In this document: piece by piece, positions 1 to 6,480 of the stretch
Numbering within the stretch: the stretch's first letter is position 1
How the letters are laid out: every line of letters starts with the position of its first letter
Source: Bacillota bacterium
GTDB lineage: Bacteria > Bacillota > Tb-RUG-66
DNA length: 6,539 bases
Assembly: GCA_016288255.1 (NCBI GenBank)
Contig: JAEEYS010000067.1
Location: 1-6,539, forward strand
Reading direction: 5' to 3'
Translations under genes and position numbers: made by a program
The notes under the pieces: generated by a model
What the model was told of the DNA's origin: nothing
The model's input: only the letters and a program-made list of their open reading frames with translations
Database searches by the model: none

Positions 1-7
1 AAAAACA

Positions 8-36
8 TTGCAAAAAAATTTTTTCTGCTATATAAT
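8..36 (+). promoter_or_regulatory. Sigma-A-type promoter of the leu operon
   Basis: The -35 box TTGCAA (8-13) and a perfect -10 box TATAAT (31-36) are separated by exactly 17 bp, which is the ideal housekeeping-sigma geometry. Transcription should start near 42-45, about 20 nt before stem I of the T-box leader. A second, overlapping TATAAT lies at 36-41 but has worse spacing. The spacer contains a symmetric A7T6 tract (12-24), which may stiffen or bend the DNA. Only 7 bp are visible upstream, so any upstream operator or UP element is out of view. Confidence 0.85.
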
Positions 37-146
37 ATAATTTAGTTTGATACGAATAATAGAAATGCGATGATAGGAAAAAAAGCTTTCATATGCGTTA
101 CAGAGAGTTGCCGGATGCTGAAAGGCAATACCATGAAAAGTAATAA

Positions 147-149
147 CTC
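147..149 (+). promoter_or_regulatory. T-box specifier codon CUC (leucine)
   Basis: The triplet CTC sits on the 3' side of the stem I specifier loop, one purine (G150) before the helix strand TCCT (151-154), which is the usual specifier position. It would pair with a GAG anticodon tRNA-Leu, matching the downstream leuACDB genes. The other Leu-like triplet nearby (CTT at 153-155) lies inside the paired strand and is not a candidate. Confidence 0.85.
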
Positions 150-287
150 GTCCTTGAGCAGTCAGCTGAAAGTATTTTTATAAGTAAGTGCGACCGTGTA
201 TCCTGCGTTAAAAGGAGTAAGCATTGTTGGATGCTTCATGAGTGGATATTGTAAAATATCAAGTAGAGTGGTACCACGGAAGTTTAG

Positions 288-324
288 CCTTCGTCTCTGA
301 GTTATAGGAGAAGAAGGTTTTTTT
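288..324 (+). terminator. T-box attenuator: rho-independent terminator before leuA
   Basis: Positions 288-298 pair with 307-317 (11 positions with one G-A mismatch and one G-U wobble), followed by seven T residues (318-324). The 5' arm contains CUCU (295-298), which alternatively pairs with AGAG of the T-box element (265-268), so the two structures exclude each other. With charged tRNA-Leu the terminator should form and stop transcription 75 nt before leuA. Uncharged tRNA-Leu should stabilise the antiterminator and allow read-through. Confidence 0.93.
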
Positions 325-399
325 ATTTGCCTATAAAAAGTGAGAAGGCAGTATCGGAAGAAAAAAGTAAAATGAAATGAATTGTAAAGGAGAAAGAAA

Positions 400-1917
400 A
401 TGAAGCAGATCAAAATTTTTGACACGACATTAAGAGATGGAGAACAGTCACCGGGTTGCAGCATGAATTTGCCCGAAAAATTAAAAATGGCAGAACAGTT
501 GGAACGGTTGAAAGTAGATATTATCGAAGCAGGGTTCCCGACTGCTTCCAAAGGGGATTTTGAAGCGGTAAGAGCGATTGCCGAAACAGTAAAAAACTGC
601 ACGGTCGCAGGACTGGCCAGAGCAAGCTTTAAGGATATCGACGATGCCTATGACGCGGTAAAAGTAGCGGCGCATCCCAGGATCCATCTTTTTATCGCCA
701 CCAGTCCGGTGCATATGAAATATAAGTTAAATATGTCACCCCAGGAAGTGCTGCAAAAAACCATTGAAACAGTAGCTTATGCAAAACGGTATTGTGACGA
801 TATCGAGTTTTCGGCGGAAGACGCTTCCAGAAGCAATGTGGAATTTTTGATCAAAGTTTTTCAGGCGGCGGTGGATAACGGCGCTACCGTGCTCAATATT
901 CCGGATACGGTGGGATACGGTACACCGGGAGAAATGTTCCAGCTGGTAAAAACCATCAAAGAAAATTTGACCGGTATCGAAAATGTGGACTTGTCCGTCC
1001 ATTGTCACAATGACCTGGGAATGGCGGTAGCCAATACTTTGGCAGCGGTGCAGGCAGGAGCGACTCAGGTGGAAGGCGCCATGAACGGGATCGGCGAAAG
1101 GGCCGGCAATGTGGCGCTGGAAGAAGTGATCATGGCGATCAAGACAAGAAAAGATTTTTATGATTGCTACTGCAATGTGGATACCAAACAGATCTATCGG
1201 ACCAGCAAGCTGTTGTCTTCCATTATCGGCGTCAATGTAACACCGAGCAAAGCGATCGTAGGGGTCAACGCGTTTGCCCATGAAGCGGGGATCCATCAGC
1301 ACGGTGTGCTGTCGGAAAAATCCACTTATGAGATCATGTCTCCCCAAGATATCGGTCTTCCGGAAAATAAAATGGTATTGGGAAAACATTCCGGCAAACA
1401 TGCTTTGGAACAACGGTTAAAAGATCTGGGATTCCAGATGACGCAGGAAGAATTGGTAGAAGTGTTCGAAAAATTCAAAGCGCTGGCAGACAAGAAAAAA
1501 ACCATTACAGATGATGATCTGATCGCATTGGTCGGCATGGATCTGAATGATATGCCGGACGGGTATGAATGCGTCCGCTTTGTAGTCAACAGCGGCAGTA
1601 CCATTCCTGCGACTTCTACCGTCAGATTAAAACACAGCGGGGAAGAGATAGAAGAAGCGGCTATGGGAGACGGCCCCATCGACGCCACCTATAAAGCAAT
1701 CAATAAGATCATAAAAATGGATATAGAGCTGGCGGATTATTCCATCCGTTCTATTTCCGACGGGCATGACGCTTTAGGGGAAGTAATCGTGAAAATCAAA
1801 TACAAAGAAGGCATCTATACAGGAAGAGGTGTCAGCACAGATATTATAGAATCCAGTATCAAAGCTTACTTGAACGGGATCAATAAGGTACAGATCTTGA
1901 TAAAACAAGAGCAATAA
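400..1917 (+). CDS. leuA: 2-isopropylmalate synthase
   Basis: This is the first committed enzyme of leucine synthesis. It condenses acetyl-CoA with 2-oxoisovalerate (3-methyl-2-oxobutanoate) to give 2-isopropylmalate in the cytoplasm. At 505 residues it is a normal full-length bacterial LeuA. The N-terminal TIM-barrel (about 3-270) opens with the [12 protein letters not shown] motif (8-19, metal ligand D13). HCHNDLG (201-207) supplies H201 and H203, and GIGERAGNV (230-238) supplies N237, the other expected divalent-metal ligands. HEAGIHQHG (294-302) belongs to the linker subdomain. The C-terminal third (about 370-505) matches the LeuA dimer domain, which in this family binds leucine for feedback inhibition, so both allosteric and T-box control are likely. 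An AAAGGAG ribosome site (386-392) lies 7 nt before the ATG. Citramalate or homocitrate synthase are related alternatives, but the motifs and the leuCDB context favour LeuA. Confidence 0.97.
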   Translation: MKQIKIFDTTLRDGEQSPGCSMNLPEKLKMAEQLERLKVDIIEAGFPTASKGDFEAVRAIAETVKNCTVAGLARASFKDIDDAYDAVKVAAHPRIHLFIATSPVHMKYKLNMSPQEVLQKTIETVAYAKRYCDDIEFSAEDASRSNVEFLIKVFQAAVDNGATVLNIPDTVGYGTPGEMFQLVKTIKENLTGIENVDLSVHCHNDLGMAVANTLAAVQAGATQVEGAMNGIGERAGNVALEEVIMAIKTRKDFYDCYCNVDTKQIYRTSKLLSSIIGVNVTPSKAIVGVNAFAHEAGIHQHGVLSEKSTYEIMSPQDIGLPENKMVLGKHSGKHALEQRLKDLGFQMTQEELVEVFEKFKALADKKKTITDDDLIALVGMDLNDMPDGYECVRFVVNSGSTIPATSTVRLKHSGEEIEEAAMGDGPIDATYKAINKIIKMDIELADYSIRSISDGHDALGEVIVKIKYKEGIYTGRGVSTDIIESSIKAYLNGINKVQILIKQEQ

Positions 1918-1934
1918 GGAAGGAGTTTGGCAGC

Positions 1935-3209
1935 ATGGGAATGACAATGACACAAAAAATCCTGGCGCGGCACGCAGGAAAAGAGCAGGTCGCGGCGGGA
2001 GAATTGATCCATGTAAAATTGGATATGGTTTTGGGAAATGATATTACTTCACCGGTAGCCATCCATGAATTTGAAAAAGCGGGATTTCAAAAGGTATTTG
2101 ACCGGGATAAGATCTCTTTGGTCATGGATCATTTTGTGCCCAACAAGGATATCAAAGCAGCGGAACAATGCAAGACCGTAAGGGAATTTGCGGATCGTTA
2201 TCATATCACGAATTATTATGATGTGGGAGAAATGGGGATCGAACATGCGCTGCTGCCGGAAAAAGGGCTTGTGATCCCAGGAGATGTGGTGATCGGTGCG
2301 GATTCTCATACCTGTACTTACGGCGCGCTGGGCGCTTTTTCCACCGGCGTGGGCAGCACGGATATGGCTTATGGCATGGCAGCGGGAGAAGCTTGGTTCA
2401 AGGTGCCGGAAGCCATCAAGTTTGAGCTTACGGGAAAACCAAAACCATGGGTCAGCGGAAAAGACATCATTTTGCATATCATTGGGCTGATCGGTGTGGA
2501 CGGCGCTTTGTATCAATCCATGGAATTTACGGGAGAAGGGTTACGGTATCTTTCTATGGATGATCGTTTTACCATTGCCAATATGGCGATCGAAGCAGGG
2601 GGCAAAAACGGGATCTTTGAAGTGGATGAGATCACGTTGGATTATTTAAAGGACAGAGCAAAGGGAAGAGAATATAAAACCTATCAAGCGGATGAAGATG
2701 CGGTCTATCAGAGAGTGATCTCCCTTGATCTAAGCAAGATCGAACCGACGGTCTCTTTTCCGCATTTGCCGGAAAACACCAAGACGATAACGGAAGCGGA
2801 ACAGGAAAAAGTGAAGATCGATCAAGTGGTGATCGGTTCCTGCACCAACGGACGATTGGAAGATCTAAGAATAGCGGCAAAAGTGCTCAAAGGAAAAAAG
2901 GCGGCAAAAGGAGTGCGGGTGATCATCATCCCCGCTACCCAAGAAATTTATAGAAAAGCCATGGAAGAGGGCCTTTTCACCATCTTTTTGGATGCAGGCT
3001 GTGCCATCAGCACACCGACCTGCGGTCCTTGCTTAGGCGGCTATATGGGTATTTTGGCGGCAGGCGAAAGAGCGGTCGCTACCACCAATCGAAATTTTGT
3101 GGGCAGAATGGGACATACCGCGTCAGAAGTGTATTTGGCAAGTCCGGCTGTAGCGGCGGCTTCCGCTGTGACCGGGTATATCACCGGACCGGAATCTATT
3201 GAGGGATAG
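1935..3209 (+). CDS. leuC: 3-isopropylmalate dehydratase (isopropylmalate isomerase) large subunit
   Basis: This is the catalytic, 4Fe-4S-bearing subunit of isopropylmalate isomerase. It pairs with LeuD to convert 2-isopropylmalate to 3-isopropylmalate via dehydration and rehydration. The 424-residue length is that of the short, archaeal/clostridial (HacA-like) form rather than the roughly 466-residue E. coli form. Aconitase-family hallmarks are present: [10 protein letters not shown] (121-130), GSCTNGR (301-307) with C303, and CGPCLGG (363-369) with C363 and C366. These three cysteines are the expected cluster ligands. [11 protein letters not shown] (383-393) is the substrate-site segment near the C terminus. 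The ATG at 1935 is preceded by AGGAG (1921-1925) at 9 nt. In-frame ATGs at 1941 and 1947 are also possible, but the [10 protein letters not shown] opening is familiar for this family. It begins 17 nt after leuA. Homoaconitase is the main alternative; context argues against it. Confidence 0.96.
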   Translation: MGMTMTQKILARHAGKEQVAAGELIHVKLDMVLGNDITSPVAIHEFEKAGFQKVFDRDKISLVMDHFVPNKDIKAAEQCKTVREFADRYHITNYYDVGEMGIEHALLPEKGLVIPGDVVIGADSHTCTYGALGAFSTGVGSTDMAYGMAAGEAWFKVPEAIKFELTGKPKPWVSGKDIILHIIGLIGVDGALYQSMEFTGEGLRYLSMDDRFTIANMAIEAGGKNGIFEVDEITLDYLKDRAKGREYKTYQADEDAVYQRVISLDLSKIEPTVSFPHLPENTKTITEAEQEKVKIDQVVIGSCTNGRLEDLRIAAKVLKGKKAAKGVRVIIIPATQEIYRKAMEEGLFTIFLDAGCAISTPTCGPCLGGYMGILAAGERAVATTNRNFVGRMGHTASEVYLASPAVAAASAVTGYITGPESIEG

Positions 3210-3221
3210 GAGGCAGATCGT

Positions 3222-3719
3222 ATGAATGCAAAAGGACAGGTTTTTAAATATCGGGACAATGTGGATACGGATGTGATCATACCGGCAAGATACTTGAATA
3301 CTTCCGACCCGAAAGAATTGGCAAAACACTGTATGGAAGATATCGACACCACTTTTGTGGAAAGCGTGAAAGAAGGGGACATGATCGTAGCGGGAAATAA
3401 CTTTGGCTGCGGCTCTTCCAGAGAACATGCGCCGTTAGCGATCAAAACAGCGGGGGTATCCTGCGTGATCGCGGCTTCTTTCGCAAGGATCTTTTACCGT
3501 AACGCCATCAATATCGGACTGCCGATCTTGGAATGTAAAGAAGCTTCCGAAAAAGTAAAACAGGGAGATATGCTGGAAGTGGATTTTGATAAAGGGATCA
3601 TTCAAAATTTGACAAAAGGAGAAACGTATACAGCCATGCCGTTTCCGGCGTTTATCAAAAACATCATGGAAAAAGGCGGTCTGTTGAATTCTTTACAGGA
3701 TAGGGAGGATCTGAAATGA
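3222..3719 (+). CDS. leuD: 3-isopropylmalate dehydratase small subunit
   Basis: This is the small (swivelling-domain) subunit of isopropylmalate isomerase. It completes the active site with LeuC and contributes substrate recognition. The 165 residues match the short LeuD form that accompanies short LeuC. Visible motifs are [16 protein letters not shown] (12-27) and [13 protein letters not shown] (59-71), the latter carrying the family's conserved Ser-Ser-Arg segment. YLNT (24-27) is the flexible specificity-loop position known from the isopropylmalate isomerase/homoaconitase family. AGGAGG (3208-3213) overlaps the leuC stop codon and lies 8 nt before the ATG. The 12-nt gap from leuC suggests coupled translation and balanced subunit production. 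The leuD stop overlaps the leuB start as ATGA. No truncation or unusual residue is evident. Confidence 0.96.
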   Translation: MNAKGQVFKYRDNVDTDVIIPARYLNTSDPKELAKHCMEDIDTTFVESVKEGDMIVAGNNFGCGSSREHAPLAIKTAGVSCVIAASFARIFYRNAINIGLPILECKEASEKVKQGDMLEVDFDKGIIQNLTKGETYTAMPFPAFIKNIMEKGGLLNSLQDREDLK

Positions 3720-4783
3720 ATTATCATATCGCGGTGATCAAAGGCGACGGGATCGGGCCGGAGATCGTGACGGAAGCCATGAAAGTATTGGAAGAGATCG
3801 GTAAAAAATACGGTCATACCTTTGAATTTGAAGAAGTGCTCATGGGCGGGATCGCTATTGATCAGACAGGATGCCCTTTGCCGGAAGAAACGATCAAGGC
3901 ATGCAAAAAAGCGGACAGTATTTTATTCGGCGCTATCGGCGGGCCGAAATGGGATAAGGGACCAAAAGAAATGCGGCCGGAAACAGGGCTTTTGGCGCTG
4001 AGAAAAGAAATGGGCTTTTATGCCAACATTCGTCCGGCAAAACTATATCCCGCTTTGGCAGACGCTTGTCCCTTAAAAGAAGAGGTTTCGGGAGGCGCGT
4101 TTGATTTTGTGATCGTCAGAGAGTTGACGGGCGGGATCTATTTTGGAGAAAAAGGACGCAGGGGAGACTGCGCTTATGATACGGAACAGTATTCCGCGGA
4201 AGAGATCAAAAGAATTGGCCGGATCGCCTTTAAAATGGCCCAAAAAAGAGGGAAAAAGCTTCTTAGCATAGACAAGGCCAATGTCATGGAAAGTTCCAGA
4301 TTTTGGCGGGAAATCATGCACGATATGAAAGAAGAATATCCGGATGTGGCCTATGCCGACATGCTGGTGGACAACGCCGCTATGCAGCTTGTCAGAGATC
4401 CGAAACAGTTTGATGTGATCGTGACCAGCAATATTTTTGGAGATATTTTATCCGATGAAGCGGGGATGATCACAGGCTCTATCGGTATGCTGCCTTCTTC
4501 CAGTATGGGAGACGGCAAGCAGGGATTATATGAACCGATCCACGGTTCCGCGCCGGACATTGCGGGACAAGGACTCGCGAATCCCATCGCCACCATATTG
4601 TCCGCCGCTATGATGCTAAGGTATTCTTTCGATTTGGCGGAAGAAGCGCTCCTGATCGAAAAGGCTGTGGATCAGGTTTTGAAAGCGGGATATCGGACAA
4701 AAGACATTTATCGGGAAGGTTCCGAAGACATTTTGGTCTCTACCGTAGAAATGGGAAAAAAGATCCGGGAATGTTTGCAGTAA
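3716..4783 (+). CDS. leuB: 3-isopropylmalate dehydrogenase
   Basis: LeuB oxidatively decarboxylates 3-isopropylmalate to 2-oxoisocaproate with NAD+. The product is then transaminated to leucine by an enzyme not encoded here. The 355 residues are normal length for this beta-decarboxylating dehydrogenase family. The N terminus has the GDGIGPE motif (10-16). [17 protein letters not shown] (91-107) provides substrate-binding R96 and R106. R135 follows, then catalytic Y142 in TGGIYFG (138-144) and K187 in IDKANV (185-190). D219, D243 and D247 are the likely metal ligands. [11 protein letters not shown] (276-286) is the adenosine-binding loop, whose Asp (D281) is the type that favours NAD over NADP. 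The ATG overlaps the leuD stop by 4 nt, with an AGGGAGG ribosome site inside leuD (3702-3708), so translation is probably coupled. It is the last gene before the hairpin at 4818. Confidence 0.97.
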   Translation: MNYHIAVIKGDGIGPEIVTEAMKVLEEIGKKYGHTFEFEEVLMGGIAIDQTGCPLPEETIKACKKADSILFGAIGGPKWDKGPKEMRPETGLLALRKEMGFYANIRPAKLYPALADACPLKEEVSGGAFDFVIVRELTGGIYFGEKGRRGDCAYDTEQYSAEEIKRIGRIAFKMAQKRGKKLLSIDKANVMESSRFWREIMHDMKEEYPDVAYADMLVDNAAMQLVRDPKQFDVIVTSNIFGDILSDEAGMITGSIGMLPSSSMGDGKQGLYEPIHGSAPDIAGQGLANPIATILSAAMMLRYSFDLAEEALLIEKAVDQVLKAGYRTKDIYREGSEDILVSTVEMGKKIRECLQ

Positions 4784-4817
4784 TAAGTCAATTACAAAAT
4801 GAAATCTATGGAAAACA

Positions 4818-4855
4818 AAAACCTGTTGAAGAAATCTTCAACAGGTTTTATTCTT
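4818..4855. terminator. Bidirectional rho-independent terminator between leuB and the converging XRE gene
   Basis: A perfect 14-bp stem pairs 4818-4831 with 4836-4849 around the tetraloop AAAT. On the + strand it is followed by a T-rich run (TTTTATTCTTGTTT, from 4846), ending the leu transcript about 35-65 nt after the leuB stop. On the - strand the complement of 4811-4821 gives TTTTTGTTTTC, so the same hairpin should also end the XRE transcript, whose stop codon is 29 nt away. Confidence 0.92.
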
Positions 4856-4878
4856 GTTTCGTCTATTTTCAGTCATTT

Positions 4879-5253
4879 TCAGTGCTTATTTTTTGCCAGC
4901 TCCAACCCGATGCGCATACCGTTGATGATACTCAAAAGGTCATCTTCGGTAGCAATGATACCGTTGATACGGAAGGCTTTGGAATGAAGAAGAGTGTACT
5001 CTATTTCGGACAGATATTCTTCCACATCTTTTTCCGGTATGGACTGATTCGACGTATTGTTATCCAGGATAAAGTCAGTGGAAACATTGTAATAATTGGC
5101 GATATCTTTGATTTTAACAGAATCGGGTCTTCTTAGATCCCTTTCATACTGGGAGTAAGCTTGGATCGTGATGTGCAGATAATCAGCCAGATCTTTTTGC
5201 TTTTTATTATTCTTTTTTCTAAGATAAATCAATTTATCCCCAAGAGTTTTCAT
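4879..5253 (-). CDS. XRE-family helix-turn-helix transcriptional regulator
   Basis: This is a 124-residue, probably dimeric DNA-binding regulator. Residues 5-62 form a Cro/CI-type HTH domain: QKDLADYL (19-26) is the likely second helix, TIQAYSQYE (29-37) the recognition helix with the typical SxYE signature, followed by RDLRRPD (38-44) and the NVSTDFIL segment (56-63). The C-terminal half (about 70-124) is helical and acidic, ending in GMRIGLELAKNKH; I do not recognise a ligand-binding or peptidase domain. I place the start at the ATG at 5251-5253, preceded by a weak GGTGG (5259-5263). Longer readings are unlikely: a TTG at 5284-5286 would fall inside the -10 box. The gene converges on leuB and shares its terminator. 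Target genes are unknown; autoregulation is common in this family but is only inferred here. Confidence 0.9.
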   Translation of the reverse strand: MKTLGDKLIYLRKKNNKKQKDLADYLHITIQAYSQYERDLRRPDSVKIKDIANYYNVSTDFILDNNTSNQSIPEKDVEEYLSEIEYTLLHSKAFRINGIIATEDDLLSIINGMRIGLELAKNKH

Positions 5254-5285
5254 TCCATCCACCATTTTACAAGTTGATAATTTCA

Positions 5286-5314
5286 ATTATAAATAAAAAC
5301 ATGACATTTTGCAA
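5286..5314 (-). promoter_or_regulatory. Sigma-A-type promoter of the XRE regulator gene
   Basis: Read on the - strand, TTGCAA (5314 to 5309), a 17-nt spacer and a perfect TATAAT (5291 to 5286) give an optimal promoter. The hexamers and spacing are the same as those of the leu operon promoter. Transcription would start around 5278-5281, leaving a leader of about 26 nt before the ATG at 5253. The spacer contains the odd-symmetry inverted repeat ATGACAT (5301-5307), where a repressor could block RNA polymerase; that role is inference. Confidence 0.8.
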
Positions 5315-5395
5315 TAAAATTCATGAAAATTCCGCTTTTTATTCGTAAGATTCTGTTTTAAAAAGAAAAACAAAGAAAAAATAAGTATAAAATAT

Positions 5396-5950
5396 TTAAT
5401 CGTCTTTGTTTGCGAAAAGAACACGGACCCGGATATTTAAGATACCCATCGCGTCTCCGTTCATACTGCGATAGATCAGAAAAGATTCGGTGGTCTCCTG
5501 CTGCTCATAACGGGTAGAGACCGTCATGTTGTAATAGATGCCTACGCCGTTGACACCAAAAGTCTTTCTGCCGGTGGCTTTCAGCTTTAATACGGAAAAT
5601 CCTTTTAGTTTTCCCGCATGGGTATGGACGTCGTCATACATGGCAAGAAGTTCTTCTTTGGAAGAGACATTGGTATAAAAATAATCGGCAAAATAATCGG
5701 AGGCGGACTCAAAATCTTCTTCCTTGACCGCCTGATAATAACGATCCATGTATTCTCGGATCTCATCATAGTGATAGATCTGTTCCAAATGCTTGGAGTA
5801 GATACGCAATCCGTAAAAAAAGAAGAGAAACAGTACAGCAACGAACAGCACAGTATGGATGATCTCAAACTTTGTCCATGTGTGCTTGTCTTCCGATCCC
5901 GGATCAGGAGCGGATTCAGATTTTGTTTTAAAACGAGATAAAAACGACAT
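5396..5950 (-). CDS. Membrane-anchored protein with NTF2-like (DUF4019/DUF3887-like) extracytoplasmic domain, function unknown
   Basis: I do not recognise a specific gene. The 184-residue protein has a short polar cytoplasmic tail (1-28, rich in Ser, Lys, Asp), one transmembrane helix (about 29-50, FFFYGL core) and a soluble domain (about 55-184). That domain starts with a helix carrying YYQAVKEEDFESASDYF (71-87), then SSKEELLAMYDDV (96-108), then alternating beta-strand-like segments around 117-124, 136-146, 155-161 and 167-178. This pattern is that of small NTF2-like/cone-shaped domains seen in many Firmicute surface proteins. There is no lipobox, so it should be a single-pass anchor, probably with the C-terminal domain outside. 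I chose the ATG at 5948-5950 because AAGGA (5959-5963) lies 8 nt upstream; the ATG at 5959 abuts that site, and a TTG at 5989 has no site. No strong promoter or terminator is evident. Confidence 0.72.
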   Translation of the reverse strand: MSFLSRFKTKSESAPDPGSEDKHTWTKFEIIHTVLFVAVLFLFFFYGLRIYSKHLEQIYHYDEIREYMDRYYQAVKEEDFESASDYFADYFYTNVSSKEELLAMYDDVHTHAGKLKGFSVLKLKATGRKTFGVNGVGIYYNMTVSTRYEQQETTESFLIYRSMNGDAMGILNIRVRVLFANKDD

Positions 5951-6192
5951 GGCACTCATCCTTTTTTCTTTAAGATACCACTGTGTCAAGAAAATAATAC
6001 GGCTCTTTGAAATGATGATCCCATTTTCTGCTTTATGAGCATGGTGATAGGGACTGTTTTTCGAAACATGTCATCTGTCCGCTTGTTTCTATCAAAAAGA
6101 CAAGGGGGCAGATCAAAGAATCTGCCCTTGGATTTTGTTTGCTCATGCTGATTTAAAATGCGCAGTCGATCTTTTAAAATAGAAAAAATCGA
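5951..6192. other. Intergenic region with no further supported gene
   Basis: Apart from the terminator at 6092-6130, this stretch contains only very short reading frames (12-13 codons) without convincing ribosome sites. It must hold the promoter of the gene starting at 5950, but no good pair of hexamers is visible. A TTGACA on the - strand (5984-5989) has no usable -10 box at the right distance. Small inverted repeats TTTCGAAA (6059-6066) and ATGTCAT (6068-6074) are present, with unproven meaning. Confidence 0.5.
6092..6130 (-). terminator. Rho-independent terminator downstream of the small membrane protein gene
   Basis: On the - strand an 8-bp GC-rich helix (6120-6127 with 6106-6113, hexanucleotide loop 6114-6119) is extended by CAAG/CTTG outer pairing if two extra G residues are bulged. 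It is followed by TCTTTTTG (6100 to 6093). It lies about 63 nt after the stop of the gene ending at 6193 and before the next - strand gene, so it separates their transcripts. The + strand side also has TTTTGTTT after the stem, but no + strand gene leads into it. Confidence 0.75.
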
Positions 6193-6480
6193 TCAGCTGC
6201 CGAAATTTTCGTATTGCTGTCTTGCGGTATCAAAGCGTTTGTTGCGGAAATAAAGCAAAAAATCGACCAATACCATTAAAAAGTTCAAAATGTAAAGATA
6301 AAGCACAAAATCGTAATGATAAAAAATTTTATTGATAATGCCGCAAACGTAACCGATCAAAATGACGGCAGTAAAAAATCCGCTTTTTCCTTTGGCTGTT
6401 TTAGAGTGATAGGAGCGAAAAATGGAAAAAGGCCAAGCCAAACCAAAACACAAAAGCATGGCTGCTTCAAAAATACTCAT
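6193..6480 (-). CDS. Small three-helix membrane protein, SemiSWEET/PQ-loop-like
   Basis: The 95-residue protein has three predicted transmembrane helices (about 3-22, 34-53 and 57-77) and a charged tail (79-95). Length and topology match SemiSWEET sugar half-transporters, whose single three-helix bundle dimerises to form a pore. Further support: helix 1 contains a central-to-late proline in LAWPFS (14-19), followed by RSYHSKTAKGKS (22-33), resembling the basic segment after the PQ motif. Helix 3 has an asparagine in YILNFLM (63-69), like the conserved binding-pocket Asn. Against it, the usual Gln after Pro is Phe and no Trp is seen in helix 2. The substrate is therefore unknown, and family membership is inference. 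The ATG is secure: a perfect AGGAGG (6487-6492) lies 6 nt upstream. It has its own terminator at 6092-6130. A weak TATTAT (6498-6503) could be a -10 box, without a good -35. Confidence 0.82.
   Translation of the reverse strand: MSIFEAAMLLCFGLAWPFSIFRSYHSKTAKGKSGFFTAVILIGYVCGIINKIFYHYDFVLYLYILNFLMVLVDFLLYFRNKRFDTARQQYENFGS

Larger units (their letters stand above)
66..324 (+). promoter_or_regulatory. T-box riboswitch leader, leucine-specific (CUC specifier)
   Basis: This cis-acting leader RNA senses the charging state of tRNA-Leu and controls read-through into leuA. Stem I can be traced: a base helix 66-68/158-160; a kink-turn-like GA internal loop (69-74 opposite 155-157); a helix 75-78/151-154; a helix 86-92/133-140 with one bulged A; the AGAGAG bulge at 102-107; and an apical helix 108-112/124-128 closing the loop GGATGCTGAAA (113-123), which fits the conserved distal loop. 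The 3' strand of the specifier loop, just before helix 151-154, carries CTC at 147-149, a Leu codon. A hairpin 245-250/255-260 (stem III) leads into the T-box sequence at 265-280. Its UGGU (269-272) can pair with a tRNA 3' end reading ACCA, consistent with A73 of tRNA-Leu. AGAG (265-268) can pair with CUCU (295-298) as antiterminator. The stem II region (161-218) was not resolved. Confidence 0.95.

Noticed and set aside
328..350. Small hairpin TGCCT/AGGCA just after the leu attenuator
   Set aside because: Only 5 bp with a 13-nt loop and no T-run, so no evidence of function.
736..1413. A 225-codon open frame on the - strand inside leuA
   Set aside because: It lies wholly antisense to a well-supported leuA, has no recognisable motifs or ribosome site, and its composition is what the complement of leuA codons would give.
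4771..5136. A 121-codon + strand open frame starting in the end of leuB
   Set aside because: It crosses the strong terminator hairpin at 4818-4849, lies antisense to the XRE gene, and its Phe/Ile-rich translation is typical of a shadow frame.
5254..5286. N-terminal extension of the XRE protein from a TTG at 5286
   Set aside because: The TTG overlaps the perfect TATAAT box (5286-5291), so it would not be in the transcript, and it has no ribosome site. The HTH domain starts naturally after the ATG at 5253.
5618..5941. A 107-codon + strand open frame opposite the NTF2-like gene
   Set aside because: It is antisense to a frame with a clear membrane helix, ribosome site and domain-like pattern, and has no motif of its own.
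5951..5989. N-terminal extension of the NTF2-like protein from a TTG at 5989 or an ATG at 5959
   Set aside because: The TTG has no ribosome site; the ATG at 5959 directly abuts the AAGGA element, which is properly spaced only for the ATG at 5950.
5984..5989. TTGACA on the - strand as the -35 of the NTF2-like gene
   Set aside because: The region 17 nt downstream is AAAAAG and overlaps the ribosome site, so no workable -10 or leader exists.
6059..6066. Palindrome TTTCGAAA between two - strand genes
   Set aside because: A single short palindrome in AT-rich DNA, with no second copy or promoter alignment.
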